NCBI RefSeq assembly: GCF_014647795.1
Contig: NZ_BMPW01000021.1
Span: 62,001-126,000 of the forward strand
DNA from: Actinoplanes campanulatus
Lineage (GTDB): Bacteria; Actinomycetota; Actinomycetes; Mycobacteriales; Micromonosporaceae
Reading direction: 5' to 3'
DNA: 64,000 nucleotides
In this document: piece by piece, positions 1 through 7,155 of the stretch
Layout: the number at the start of each line of letters is the position of its first letter
Position numbering within the stretch: position 1 is the first letter of the stretch
Translations under genes and position numbers: made by a program
The notes under the pieces: model-generated
What the model saw: the letters and a program-made list of their open reading frames with translations, nothing else
The model's database searches: none
What the model was told of the DNA's origin: nothing

Positions 1-1
1 C

Positions 2-121
2 GTGCTCGCCGAGCTGCCCCGGCACTACCACTACTCCGACAGCAGCCGGGAGACGTGCACGGTCTGTGCGGCCGCGCGCCGTCTGGCTGTCATCTTCACC
101 GACCAGGACGGAGCCTCCTGA
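2..121 (+). CDS. C-terminal end of a small unknown prophage protein (partial)
   Basis: An open frame enters from the left edge and stops at 119-121, leaving the last 39 codons. It has a CxxC pair (ETCTVCAAAR) like the other Cys-rich early proteins here. Its TGA overlaps the ATG of the next gene (ATGA), the junction style of the whole early region. The start and the function cannot be seen. Confidence 0.45.
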   Translation: MLAELPRHYHYSDSSRETCTVCAAARRLAVIFTDQDGAS

Positions 122-573
122 TGACCGACCGACAGCACAGCAAGCCCATTCGTCTCGCCTCCGTCGCGCTCTACGCCATGGTCGCGGGCAACATTCCCCG
201 CGCCCAGAGCGCCTTCGAGCGCCTCGCCACCGAATGCCCCGACGGGATCATCGACGCCCTGATCGGCTGGTGCGACACCGTCCTCGCCCACATCAACGGC
301 GGCACGTGGGACTTCTCGCCGATGCGGGTCATCCCGATGGCCGTGGAGACCGGCGAACTCGGTGGCGACCTGGAGGCCCCGAAGCAGTGGGCAATGGATC
401 TGATCCAGGCACGCGGCAACGGCGACCAGGCGGCGTTCGAGGCGCTGCTGCGCAAGGTCGCCGAGGTCCCGGACGGCTGGGAGCGGGGCCGGTACGGCTC
501 GGCCCTGCTGGAGATCTGCGCCATGTCGATCCGGACTCTGCCGAGCGGGCTGACCCGGCTCGGGAGGTCCTGA
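121..573 (+). CDS. hypothetical prophage early protein, 150 aa
   Basis: The ATG at 121 overlaps the stop of the upstream frame (ATGA), so I chose it over upstream in-frame starts. The 150-residue product is mostly helical in appearance, with an Ala/Leu-rich first half and a second acidic helical half, and no signal peptide or membrane segment. I do not recognise the family. It is translationally coupled to both neighbours, which suggests a single early operon. Confidence 0.6.
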   Translation: MTDRQHSKPIRLASVALYAMVAGNIPRAQSAFERLATECPDGIIDALIGWCDTVLAHINGGTWDFSPMRVIPMAVETGELGGDLEAPKQWAMDLIQARGNGDQAAFEALLRKVAEVPDGWERGRYGSALLEICAMSIRTLPSGLTRLGRS

Positions 574-785
574 TGTTCGACCGATTCCTCAACCGCTCCC
601 AGCCGGCCGGCATCGACCCCAAGGCCGCCACGCCGAGCCCGCTCGCGGATCGGCTTGCCGAGATCGACACGAAGCTGGACGAGTACCGCGTCGAACGGCC
701 GCGGACGCCGCTCACGCGGGCCGCGATGGACGCGCTGCTGGACCGGCGGCTCCGTCTGTGGCCCGGCGGCGAGGGGGGATCGTGA
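573..785 (+). CDS. hypothetical prophage protein, 70 aa
   Basis: TGATG overlaps link it to both neighbours. The 70-aa product is charged, with a predicted helical Arg/Asp/Leu-rich C-terminal half (LADRLAEIDTKLDEYRVERP), probably a short coiled coil. No family is recognised and no catalytic motif is visible. Confidence 0.5.
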   Translation: MFDRFLNRSQPAGIDPKAATPSPLADRLAEIDTKLDEYRVERPRTPLTRAAMDALLDRRLRLWPGGEGGS

Positions 786-1066
786 TGGCCGAGCACGTTC
801 CATACCTCCAGTTGATGGCCGACCAGCGCGAACAGATCCATGCCTGGCTCACCGATCACCGCATCAACTACACCCGAGTCCCCGTCTACGCCCAGTTTGC
901 CTACGACTCGGCGACCCAGGAATGGCGGATCCCCATCTATTGGCACGACAGCAACGGCCGGATGCGCATCGACCTCGATGGCCATGGCCTGGAATTGGTG
1001 CGTCAGCACGTTGTGCGGCGTCGGGAGCTGCGCCCGCTGCCCTGGCCTGAGGTCGGTGCCGCATGA
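785..1066 (+). CDS. hypothetical prophage protein, 93 aa
   Basis: The ATG at 785 shares its A with the TGA of the previous gene; an upstream GTG in frame (758) is less likely because it would overlap further. The product is a compact mixed alpha/beta protein with aromatic-rich strands (RVPVYAQFAYDS, WRIPIYWHDSNGR) and no Cys cluster. It ends in an ATGA overlap with the next gene. Function unknown. Confidence 0.55.
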   Translation: MAEHVPYLQLMADQREQIHAWLTDHRINYTRVPVYAQFAYDSATQEWRIPIYWHDSNGRMRIDLDGHGLELVRQHVVRRRELRPLPWPEVGAA

Positions 1067-1314
1067 CCCGCCGCTACCCCAACGGCACCTGGTGCGGCGG
1101 CATCGTGCCGCTGGTCGTGCTGCTGATGCCGTACGCGCTGGTCCGGTACGCCATCGACTGGTGCCGGGCCCGGCGGGAAGCCTCGGCCGGTTCCTGCATC
1201 AAGGTCGTCGGGATGGGTCCGTTCCCACTGCCGGGCGAGAAGGCGCGACGCCGCCGGGCGCTGGACGAGGCGCGTGAGCTGCTACGTCTTGCCGATTCGG
1301 ACGGCGCGCCGTGA
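1063..1314 (+). CDS. small membrane-anchored prophage protein, 83 aa
   Basis: The ATG at 1063 overlaps the upstream stop. A hydrophobic stretch at residues about 13-29 (GIVPLVVLLMPYALVRYAI) is a likely single membrane segment, followed by a basic, helical cytoplasmic-type tail (EKARRRRALDEARELLRL). The family is not recognised. It is the only clear membrane protein in the early block. Confidence 0.5.
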   Translation: MTRRYPNGTWCGGIVPLVVLLMPYALVRYAIDWCRARREASAGSCIKVVGMGPFPLPGEKARRRRALDEARELLRLADSDGAP

Positions 1315-1577
1315 GCGGCCGGACGCCCGAGGGCTACGAGATCGCCGCCTGCCGCTCCTGTGACGCCCCGATCGTGTGGGCCACCAGCAGCGGCGGCAAG
1401 CCGATGCCCGTCGACGCCGAGCCGAGCGAGGGCGGCAACGTCGAGCTGTCGCTCCAGCCCGGCCTGTGGGTCGGCCCGGTCGCCACCGTCGTCTCCGGGC
1501 CGACGCTGTTCGGTGGCACCCGGCGCAAGGCCCACTTCACGACCTGCCCCGAGGTGAACGAGTGGAGGCAGCGGTGA
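1311..1577 (+). CDS. zinc-ribbon-like phage protein, 88 aa
   Basis: It starts at a GTGA overlap. The N-terminus carries a CxxC (residues about 14-17, CRSCDAPIVWA) followed by a small beta-rich domain and a late Cys (HFTTCPE), a layout common in small actinophage proteins that bind one zinc. No enzymatic motif is visible. The role is unknown; it may be a nucleic-acid- or protein-binding accessory factor. Confidence 0.55.
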   Translation: MSGRTPEGYEIAACRSCDAPIVWATSSGGKPMPVDAEPSEGGNVELSLQPGLWVGPVATVVSGPTLFGGTRRKAHFTTCPEVNEWRQR

Positions 1578-2005
1578 TCGCCCCGATGACGGCGGCCGCC
1601 GCCGACTGGATCTACCACGAGGTGCTCACCGACACCTACCGCGACAGCTGCACGATCGAAGGCAACCCGCGGACCATCGTCAACTGCCGCTGTCACGCCG
1701 GCCAGTGCGGGCACTGCGACGCCGGACGGCACCACCTGTGCCGGACCAAGCAGCAGCCGCACATCGTCTGCGAGACGTTCATCGTCAACCACCGCGGTGC
1801 CGCCCGCACCGAGGTGTGGCTGTCGGGCCGCCCGTGCCGGTGGGTGTGCCCGTGCGACTGCCCGCCGCCGGAGCCGGAAACGAACCCGGGGCTGTTCGAT
1901 GCCGGCCCGGCCCGGGTGAAACGGCACGGGCAGCCGGAGACGCGTCGGCACCGGGAGCTGCACGGGCAGCTGGACCTGTTCGACCTGGCGGGAGGTGCCC
2001 GGTGA
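1574..2005 (+). CDS. Cys/His-rich hypothetical protein, 143 aa
   Basis: The GTG at 1574 overlaps the upstream TGA. The middle section (residues about 33-60) is dense in Cys and His (NCRCHAGQCGHCDAGRHHLC) and a second group follows (CRWVCPCDCPPPEP), implying two metal sites. The C-terminus is Arg-rich with a leucine patch. It resembles uncharacterised actinobacterial prophage proteins of similar composition; I cannot assign a function. Confidence 0.55.
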   Translation: MIAPMTAAAADWIYHEVLTDTYRDSCTIEGNPRTIVNCRCHAGQCGHCDAGRHHLCRTKQQPHIVCETFIVNHRGAARTEVWLSGRPCRWVCPCDCPPPEPETNPGLFDAGPARVKRHGQPETRRHRELHGQLDLFDLAGGAR

Positions 2006-2451
2006 CCGAGCCGATCGCCTTCACAACCACCCGATACCGGTGCCCGCACTGCCCTCGCACAGGGGCGGTCCGGGCCCGGGTCCGGGACCACATCGGCCGC
2101 TGCTGGACCAACCCGGCCGCGCGCGGCTGCAAGACCTGCACGCACTACCGGCCGCCGTGGGACGACACCTGCGACGCGCCGCAAGGCTGCGTGGGCTGCG
2201 CCAGTGGCGACGAGTCGTGCGCCGCGGGCGTCAGCCTGGCCGGGCGGCCGGAGTGCGAGCGGTGCCACGGCGCGAACCAGGTGTTCACCGGCGAGATCTT
2301 CCGGCCCCGGTTCGGTGTCGGCGGGCCCGTCTACGCCCAGTGCCCCGAATGCGGCGGCAACGGCCGGGCGGTCAAGGCCGGGCCGATCGTGCACTGCGAC
2401 CTGTGGGCACTGGCCGAGCCGGACGAGGGCGAGCCGGGAGGTGCCCGGTGA
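2002..2451 (+). CDS. Cys-rich multi-zinc-ribbon protein, 149 aa
   Basis: It begins with a GTGA overlap. At least four CxxC pairs are spread along the chain (CPHC, CKTC, CVGC, CERC, CPEC); the spaced CERC...CPECGGNG pattern recalls the DnaJ-type zinc domain. No catalytic residues are obvious. Likely a nucleic-acid or chaperone-type zinc protein of the phage early operon; function unassigned. Confidence 0.55.
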   Translation: MTEPIAFTTTRYRCPHCPRTGAVRARVRDHIGRCWTNPAARGCKTCTHYRPPWDDTCDAPQGCVGCASGDESCAAGVSLAGRPECERCHGANQVFTGEIFRPRFGVGGPVYAQCPECGGNGRAVKAGPIVHCDLWALAEPDEGEPGGAR

Positions 2452-2624
2452 GCCGCCCGAAGCCGCACGTGCACGTCGTCGACCCGTCCGTGCCGCCGGA
2501 CCCGCTCGACCGGCGTGACCCGCCCGCCCGCGCCTGCCGTGACTGCGGCCGGATGAGTCGGCCCGGCGACGCCCACCACACCATGCCCGACCCGGTGCCC
2601 GACCCGCGGCCAGGCGACGGATAG
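2448..2624 (+). CDS. short zinc-knuckle-like protein, 58 aa
   Basis: The GTG at 2448 overlaps the previous stop. The product is Pro/Asp-rich with one CxxC (CRDCGRMS) and two nearby His. It is the last gene before the 320-bp non-coding stretch, and the hairpin at 2631-2669 begins only 7 bases after its TAG. Confidence 0.45.
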   Translation: MSRPKPHVHVVDPSVPPDPLDRRDPPARACRDCGRMSRPGDAHHTMPDPVPDPRPGDG

Positions 2625-2630
2625 CTGATA

Positions 2631-2669
2631 CGGGAATGCGCCCCGGAATCACTCTAGGGCGCATTCCCG
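2631..2669 (+). terminator. 13-bp perfect hairpin after the first early block
   Basis: Bases 2631-2643 are the exact reverse complement of 2657-2669, with a 13-base loop. There is no T-tract, so it may be a weak terminator or a structured element of the origin-like region rather than a classical rho-independent terminator. Confidence 0.55.
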
Positions 2670-2694
2670 ATACCCACAGGAATTGCACACAGGC

Positions 2695-2703
2695 TGTGGA
2701 TAA
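2695..2703 (-). promoter_or_regulatory. consensus DnaA box
   Basis: TGTGGATAA is the exact complement of the canonical box TTATCCACA. It lies in the only sizeable non-coding stretch of the early region, between two hairpins and upstream of the primase-helicase gene. A single 9-mer can occur by chance, but its position makes a role in replication initiation plausible. Confidence 0.45.
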
Positions 2704-2788
2704 AGAACGAGGCGAATAGTGATCGACACTACATCCGGAATGGGCACGGCGCGGGTCCGCGAGCGTCGTGAGCTGGGAGAATTGAGTC

Positions 2789-2825
2789 GGCCGGAACGGG
2801 TGCTGGTAACACCCAATTTCCGGCC
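2789..2825 (+). promoter_or_regulatory. bulged hairpin upstream of the primase operon
   Basis: An 8-bp outer stem (2789-2796 with 2818-2825) encloses a 5-bp inner stem (2798-2802 with 2810-2814) and a 7-base loop. It sits 50 bases upstream of a strong Shine-Dalgarno and a short leader frame, so it could be a transcript-level control element or part of an origin. Confidence 0.4.
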
Positions 2826-2874
2826 TAAGGCAACACCGATTCGCCAAACCCGAACCGGAAGGAGCCCTGCGCCC

Positions 2875-2946
2875 ATGATGCCATGGCTGCGCCCCCTAGG
2901 GCCGAAACACACCGTGTGCTCAATCACTGCGGTCGGTGCCCGATGA
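2875..2946 (+). CDS. putative 23-aa leader peptide
   Basis: AAGGAG at 2859-2864 is well spaced from ATG 2875. The frame gives a 23-residue peptide (begins MMPWLRPLGP) whose TGA overlaps the ATG of the next gene (ATGA at 2943). The good ribosome site belongs to this peptide and not to the gene behind it, so it probably delivers ribosomes by coupling. A longer in-frame GTG at 2719 exists, but its codons look non-coding. Confidence 0.4.
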   Translation: MMPWLRPLGPKHTVCSITAVGAR

Positions 2947-3161
2947 GCGCCGACGAAAGCCTGCTCAGCGCCGCGGCACGCATCCTCGCTCGCCACCACG
3001 ACCCGGACTGGCGACCCTCCACCCCCGCCGAACTCGACGCATGGGGCCGCGGCTACGACGCCGCGGCGAGGGACCGTCACGCCCAGGACGCCAGCAACCA
3101 GGTCGGCACGCCACTCGACTGCGAATGGCCACCGGTCGCCATCCCCGGCGGTGGTGCGTGA
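2943..3161 (+). CDS. hypothetical protein preceding the primase, 72 aa
   Basis: The ATG at 2943 overlaps the leader-peptide stop; an alternative ATG at 2883 would add 20 residues. The product has Ser/Ala/Leu helices and the segment TPAELDAWGRGYDAA, often seen in small phage proteins next to replication genes. It is joined to the primase-helicase by a GTGA overlap, so the two are co-translated. Function unknown. Confidence 0.55.
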   Translation: MSADESLLSAAARILARHHDPDWRPSTPAELDAWGRGYDAAARDRHAQDASNQVGTPLDCEWPPVAIPGGGA

Positions 3162-4837
3162 ACGAGACCGCCTACGACCGGGTGGTCCGGAAGCTGCGCG
3201 AACACGGCCGCAAAGTCATCGAAAAAAGTGGCGGACGCGCCGACGCCACCTGTCCCGCCCATGACGACCACAGCCCCAGCCTGTCCGTCACTGCCATCAA
3301 CGGCCGCACGCTCGTCTGGTGCCACAACCCCGAATGCGACACCCGGGACGTGCTCGCCGAACTCGAACTCACCATGGCCGACCTGTACGACGAACGCTCG
3401 GCCACCTACCGCTACGACGATGGCCGCACCGTTCGCCGCTACTACGACGAGCGCGGCAAGAAGCGGTTCACGCAGACCGGCGCCACAGCCACCTCGACGC
3501 TGTATCACCGGGAGGCACTGGCCGCCGTCCAGCCCGGACGAACCGTCTTCCTCGTCGAGGGCGAGGCCGATGTCGACGCCATCGAATCGGCCGGCGGAGT
3601 GGCTACCACCGGGCCGCAGGGAGCCGACTCGTTCCACAAGGTCGACATCGAGCCGCTACGAGGGCACTGGGTCACCGTCATCGTCGACCGCGACGGCGCC
3701 GGAGACAAATGGGCCGCCCAGGTCGCCGAGAAGATCGACGGGATCGCCGCCAAGTACCGGTTCATGCGTGCCGCCGCGGGCAAGGACGCCAGCGACCACA
3801 TCGCCGCCGGATACGGGCTGACCGACTTCGAACCGTACGCGCCGCCGCTGCCGGAGAAGCCCCGGCCGTTCGCGTTCCTCAAGGGCGGCTCGTTCGTCCT
3901 CGACGTGCCCGACGTGGCGCCCGCGGTGTGGGGCGACGGCAAGGAGGTCATCTGGGCGCAAGGCGAAGCGCTCATGCTGTGCGGCCCGTCCGGGGTCGGC
4001 AAGACCACCATCGCCGTTCAACTGCTGCGTGCCCGGGTCGGGTTGCAGACCAAGGTGCTCGGCTACTCAGTCGCCGAGACCAGCACCCGGGTGCTCTACC
4101 TGGTGATGGACCGGCCCGCACAGTTCCGGCGCGCGGCCGCCCGCGCGTTCACTGAGGAGGAACGCAAGCTGCTCGATGACCGCATGGTCGTCTGGAAGGG
4201 CCCACCACCGCAGGACGTCGCCGCCCGACCGGCCCTGCTGATCGAGATGTGCGAGGCAGCCGGGGCCGACACCCTGTTCATCGACAGCATCAAGGACGCG
4301 GCTGTCGGCATCGCCAAGGACGAGGTGGGTGCCGGATACAACCGTGCCCGGCAGAACGCGCTGTCCGAAGGCGTCGAGGTCATCGAGCTGCACCACATGC
4401 GCAAGGGCAGCTCGGACAACAAGACGCCCAACACCCTCGACGACATCTACGGATCCACCTGGCTGACCGCGGGGGCCGGATCGGTGGCACTGCTGTGGGG
4501 CGAGGCCGGCGACCCGATCGTCAAGTGGCGGCACCTGAAGCAGCCCGAGGTTGAGGTCGGCCCGTTCGACGTCGTCCACGACCACGAGCGGGGCGTCAGC
4601 GAGGTCGAGCAGCGCATCGACCTGATCGCCGCCGTCAGCCGCAGCGGAATCCGCGGACTGACCGCACTGGAGTACGCGGTGCTGCTGTTCGAGGTCGCCA
4701 AGCCGACCGCCGCCCAGAAGAAGCGGGCACAGCGGGCACTCGACCGCAAGGTCACCGAGGGCGTCCTGTCGTGCATCGAGGGATCGCCCGGCGGCGACCC
4801 GAGCCGCTACTACCTGCGCCAGGCGGCCGCCGCATGA
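3158..4837 (+). CDS. bifunctional DNA primase-helicase (CHC2 zinc finger, Toprim, RecA-like ATPase)
   Basis: 559 aa from a GTGA-coupled GTG. A CHC2-type zinc site (C32, H35, C55, C60) is followed by a Toprim core (acidic E134 in FLVEGEADVDAI; D177/D179 in VIVDRDGAG) and then a RecA/RepA-type ATPase with Walker A GPSGVGKTT near residue 276 and a downstream TLFIDSIKDA Walker B-like strand. Zinc finger plus Toprim make RNA primers; the ATPase module would unwind DNA, as in phage and plasmid primase-helicases. It is the main replication protein visible and is flanked by origin-like sequence on both sides. The N-terminus is intact and the length is normal for such fusions. Confidence 0.9.
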   Translation: MNETAYDRVVRKLREHGRKVIEKSGGRADATCPAHDDHSPSLSVTAINGRTLVWCHNPECDTRDVLAELELTMADLYDERSATYRYDDGRTVRRYYDERGKKRFTQTGATATSTLYHREALAAVQPGRTVFLVEGEADVDAIESAGGVATTGPQGADSFHKVDIEPLRGHWVTVIVDRDGAGDKWAAQVAEKIDGIAAKYRFMRAAAGKDASDHIAAGYGLTDFEPYAPPLPEKPRPFAFLKGGSFVLDVPDVAPAVWGDGKEVIWAQGEALMLCGPSGVGKTTIAVQLLRARVGLQTKVLGYSVAETSTRVLYLVMDRPAQFRRAAARAFTEEERKLLDDRMVVWKGPPPQDVAARPALLIEMCEAAGADTLFIDSIKDAAVGIAKDEVGAGYNRARQNALSEGVEVIELHHMRKGSSDNKTPNTLDDIYGSTWLTAGAGSVALLWGEAGDPIVKWRHLKQPEVEVGPFDVVHDHERGVSEVEQRIDLIAAVSRSGIRGLTALEYAVLLFEVAKPTAAQKKRAQRALDRKVTEGVLSCIEGSPGGDPSRYYLRQAAAA

Positions 4838-5070
4838 CTAGGCGCAAGACAAGTGGACGGCGGGGTGGACGCGTCCACTTCCGCGTCCACCTGGACGACA
4901 GGTGGACACAGGTGGACGCGGCATCCCAAAACCCCAGCTCAACAGGTGGACGGCTGGGTGGACGGGGGTGGACGCGCCAGGGGTGGACGTTCCCCTCCCC
5001 CTCTGTAGGAGGGGGGAACGCCACCGCCCGCCGTCCACCCCGACATCCGGCACTGCGGAAGGAGACCTGA
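4834..5070 (+). CDS. doubtful ORF across the GTGGAC repeat array, 78 aa
   Basis: An ATGA-coupled frame follows the primase-helicase, but its sequence is low-complexity (Arg, Gly, Thr, Trp) because it simply translates the DNA repeats beneath it. It has no recognisable domain. It may be a translated by-product of an origin-like DNA element, although the start overlap argues that ribosomes could enter. Confidence 0.25.
   Translation: MTRRKTSGRRGGRVHFRVHLDDRWTQVDAASQNPSSTGGRLGGRGWTRQGWTFPSPSVGGGNATARRPPRHPALRKET
4853..5038. repeat. GTGGAC repeat array (iteron-like)
   Basis: Eight direct GTGGAC copies start at 4853, 4865, 4902, 4912, 4946, 4958, 4968 and 4983, and three inverted copies (GTCCAC) start at 4873, 4885 and 5033. 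Spacings of 10-12 bases recur, about one helical turn. Placement directly behind the primase-helicase fits an iteron-type replication origin or another multi-site protein-binding locus. The binding protein is unknown. Confidence 0.6.
4989..5019 (+). terminator. G/C-rich hairpin at the end of the repeat array
   Basis: A 7-bp stem (4989-4995 with 5013-5019) with further imperfect C/G pairing inside. It lacks a T-tract. It could terminate transcripts, or form part of the origin structure, before the next strong Shine-Dalgarno at about 5058-5064. Confidence 0.35.
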
Positions 5071-5244
5071 ATGCCACCCGAGAAACGAACGCCCACCCCG
5101 AGCTACTGCCGGTACCGGCACAAGTACATGGGCTGCACCGGGATCGCCGTCGACACCACCGCCGTGCTGCTGCTGTGCGAAGCCCACACCGAACTCGCCC
5201 GCGAATACGTCGCCGAACTCGACCAGAGCAGGAGCAAGCGATGA
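5071..5244 (+). CDS. small hypothetical protein, 57 aa
   Basis: A strong Shine-Dalgarno (GGAAGGAG) precedes ATG 5071, and the TGA overlaps the ATG of the next gene. The product has three Cys and ends in a helical, charged tail (ELAREYVAELDQSRSK). It marks the restart of translation after the repeat array. No family recognised. Confidence 0.6.
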   Translation: MPPEKRTPTPSYCRYRHKYMGCTGIAVDTTAVLLLCEAHTELAREYVAELDQSRSKR

Positions 5245-5606
5245 CCGACCTCGCCGAGACGCTCACCACCGCCCGCCAACTGCTCGCCCCCGACATCCCG
5301 GCCGGCTACGTCGTTGTCATCGTCAAGGCCGCCGACTGCCACCCCGACCGGCCCGTCGGCGCCCGCGGACTCTGCCGCAGCTGCTACGAAACCGCCTGCC
5401 GCAACGGCACCGAACGCCAGCACAACCCTCAGCGCCAACACCGGCCAGTAGCTGAGTTCGCCGAAGAGTACGACTCCCTTGCGGACCAGGGCCTCACCAC
5501 CAAGCAGATCGCCGAACGGCTCGGTGTAGGCCGGGAAGCCGTGTACCGGGCCCGACGCCGGGCCATCAGCATGGGTCTACTCGGCCCAGACGGGCGGATC
5601 GCATGA
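5241..5606 (+). CDS. zinc-finger plus helix-turn-helix DNA-binding protein, 121 aa
   Basis: The ATGA overlap at 5241 sets the start. A Cys cluster in the middle (CHPD...RGLCRSCYETAC) resembles the small zinc module seen in many phage nucleases and regulators. The C-terminal third is a clear helix-turn-helix (LTTKQIAERLGVGREAVYRA). Probably a phage transcription regulator or DNA-binding accessory protein, acting next to the WhiB-like gene it is coupled to. Confidence 0.65.
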   Translation: MTDLAETLTTARQLLAPDIPAGYVVVIVKAADCHPDRPVGARGLCRSCYETACRNGTERQHNPQRQHRPVAEFAEEYDSLADQGLTTKQIAERLGVGREAVYRARRRAISMGLLGPDGRIA

Positions 5607-6034
5607 CCGGCCGCCGTGAATTCAACGACCCCGGCTGGCCCGCCTTCGCCTACCAGCCCGACATCGCCTGCCGCGACGTCGACCCCGAAACGTTCTTCCC
5701 ACGCCACGCCGGCGCCATGAACACCATCGAAATCGCCGCCGCCGTCCGCATCTGCCGGCAATGCCCACACATCACCGCCTGCCGCGACTGGGCCACCGAA
5801 ACCCGGCAGCGCCACGGCGTGTGGGGCGGCACCACACCCGAACAGCGCGAGAAGGCCAAGCGGAAGAAGCCCGGACCGGCCGTGCACCTGGCCCGCTACG
5901 GCCAGGACCTCACCGACTGCTGCGGCTGGCCACCCGCCGAACTGCCCCACCGCGACGGGCACCGGCCGGCCGCCCGGCCCGACAAGGCGACATGCCCGGC
6001 CATCGTGCCCATCGCCACCGAGGAGGACGCGTGA
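5603..6034 (+). CDS. WhiB-family iron-sulfur transcription factor
   Basis: 143 aa from an ATGA overlap. The four cluster ligands are C23, C51, C54 and C60 (spacing 27-2-5), and the turn motif GVWGG lies at residues 72-76, followed by a basic patch (REKAKRKKPGP). WhiB-like proteins bind a 4Fe-4S cluster and the housekeeping sigma factor; phage copies are known to repress host whiB genes or block superinfection. The C-terminal 50 residues with extra Cys/His are longer than in minimal WhiB proteins. Confidence 0.9.
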   Translation: MTGRREFNDPGWPAFAYQPDIACRDVDPETFFPRHAGAMNTIEIAAAVRICRQCPHITACRDWATETRQRHGVWGGTTPEQREKAKRKKPGPAVHLARYGQDLTDCCGWPPAELPHRDGHRPAARPDKATCPAIVPIATEEDA

Positions 6035-6165
6035 CCCTCCAGGGCCGCCCCGACTACCCGCCCAAGCCCTGCCCCCTCCCGCGACACGGCTGGAAGTGGA
6101 TCCCCCGCGAAGACGGCGGCTGGGAGTGCAGCGACTGCCGATTCGACCCGCCGAAGGAGGCGTGA
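6031..6165 (+). CDS. 44-aa zinc-ribbon protein
   Basis: GTGA overlap with the WhiB-like gene. One Cys near residue 14 and a CxxC near residue 34 (WECSDCRFD) suggest a mini zinc ribbon. Very small, but both its start and its stop sit in tight overlaps with neighbours, which supports its being real. Confidence 0.45.
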   Translation: MTLQGRPDYPPKPCPLPRHGWKWIPREDGGWECSDCRFDPPKEA

Positions 6166-6377
6166 TGAAGCGCCGCTACACCGACGCCGACAACGACCCG
6201 CACGGCACCCGGGAGCTGATCCGGTACTTCATCCAGGACCAGCCCGACACCCGCCGCCGCTACGGCCGCCGCCTGATCCGGGGCATCGCCGCCGGGTGCG
6301 ACGAATGCCAGGACACCGACCGCCGCGACGCCCGCCTCAGCCGCATCCGCGCCGCCTACCGCCGGAGGACCCGATGA
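6165..6377 (+). CDS. basic hypothetical protein, 70 aa
   Basis: Starts in a TGATG overlap. The product is strongly basic and helical (DTRRRYGRRLIRGI) with one CxxC (CDEC). Likely nucleic-acid binding by charge, but the family is not recognised. Ends in an ATGA overlap. Confidence 0.5.
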   Translation: MKRRYTDADNDPHGTRELIRYFIQDQPDTRRRYGRRLIRGIAAGCDECQDTDRRDARLSRIRAAYRRRTR

Positions 6378-6766
6378 CCTACCGCACCGGAAACCACTGG
6401 GGCGTCACCATCGTCCGCGAAGGCGAGCGCACACCCGAGGGGCACATCACCGGCGCTGCCGAGCTGGTCGCCGTCGTCGTCAACGGGGACCAGGCGCTCG
6501 CCGAACGGATCTGTGCGCTGCTCAACGGCGACGGCTGCACCCGCGTCGGCCTGCACGACTGCGCTGGAGCGTGGCGCAACCACGACCTTGCCGACGGCAT
6601 GCCCGGCGGCACCGTTGGCGACTCGTGCACCTGCTCGGCCGAACCCGATCCCGACTGCCCCGTCCACCAGGGACGCCGGGCACGCGGACCCAAGCCGCCG
6701 AACCCGCCCGGCTGCATCTGCGACGGCTCCGGACGCACTTGCCCGCGACACGGGGCGGTGATCTGA
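6374..6766 (+). CDS. Cys-rich hypothetical protein, 130 aa
   Basis: Coupled by ATGA. The N-terminal half looks like a small beta-alpha domain (WGVTIVREGERTPEG, ELVAVVVNGDQALAERIC); the C-terminal half is Cys/His-rich (SCTCSAEPDPDCPVH, CICDGSGRTCPRH). Not recognised; probably a metal-binding accessory protein. Confidence 0.5.
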   Translation: MTYRTGNHWGVTIVREGERTPEGHITGAAELVAVVVNGDQALAERICALLNGDGCTRVGLHDCAGAWRNHDLADGMPGGTVGDSCTCSAEPDPDCPVHQGRRARGPKPPNPPGCICDGSGRTCPRHGAVI

Positions 6767-6768
6767 CC

Positions 6769-7155
6769 GTGACCACCGAAATCCGGACCGACGGCCACTT
6801 CGACCCCTGCATCGGCGGCGGCTCGTCACGCGACTGCGAGCGCGGGGAGTGCAACGCGCGGGCCATGTGCGCCGCTGCCGACCTCAGTGCCCGGCCTTCC
6901 CTGGTTGCCGGATACGACCGGGCGGTCGCCGTCCTCCAGGGCGTTGCCGCACGTACCGGCAGCGACGCCGCACGGTGGGCCGCCGACTACCTCGCCGCCG
7001 ACCCCGACCGGTGGCGGCAGGCCGAACGCTGCTGGCACGGCGAGGAGTGCTCGGGAAGTGGCCCGGACTGCGAGCCGGAACGCACCTGTGGAGCACCCGA
7101 GCACCACAGGCCCACCCACAGCCGCATCAGTGACGGACGCGGGGAGGGGGCGTGA
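6769..7155 (+). CDS. Cys-rich hypothetical protein, 128 aa
   Basis: The GTG at 6769 is two bases after the previous stop. Cys-rich segments at both ends (DCERGECNARAMC; CWHGEECSGSGPDC) flank a helical middle (RAVAVLQGVAARTGSDAARW). Composition and junctions match the surrounding early genes. Function unknown. Confidence 0.5.
   Translation: MTTEIRTDGHFDPCIGGGSSRDCERGECNARAMCAAADLSARPSLVAGYDRAVAVLQGVAARTGSDAARWAADYLAADPDRWRQAERCWHGEECSGSGPDCEPERTCGAPEHHRPTHSRISDGRGEGA

Noticed and set aside
2719-2946. 75-aa protein starting at GTG 2719
   Set aside because: Its third codon positions are rich in A and T compared with neighbours and it runs through the hairpin at 2789-2825. I prefer the short leader frame from 2875.
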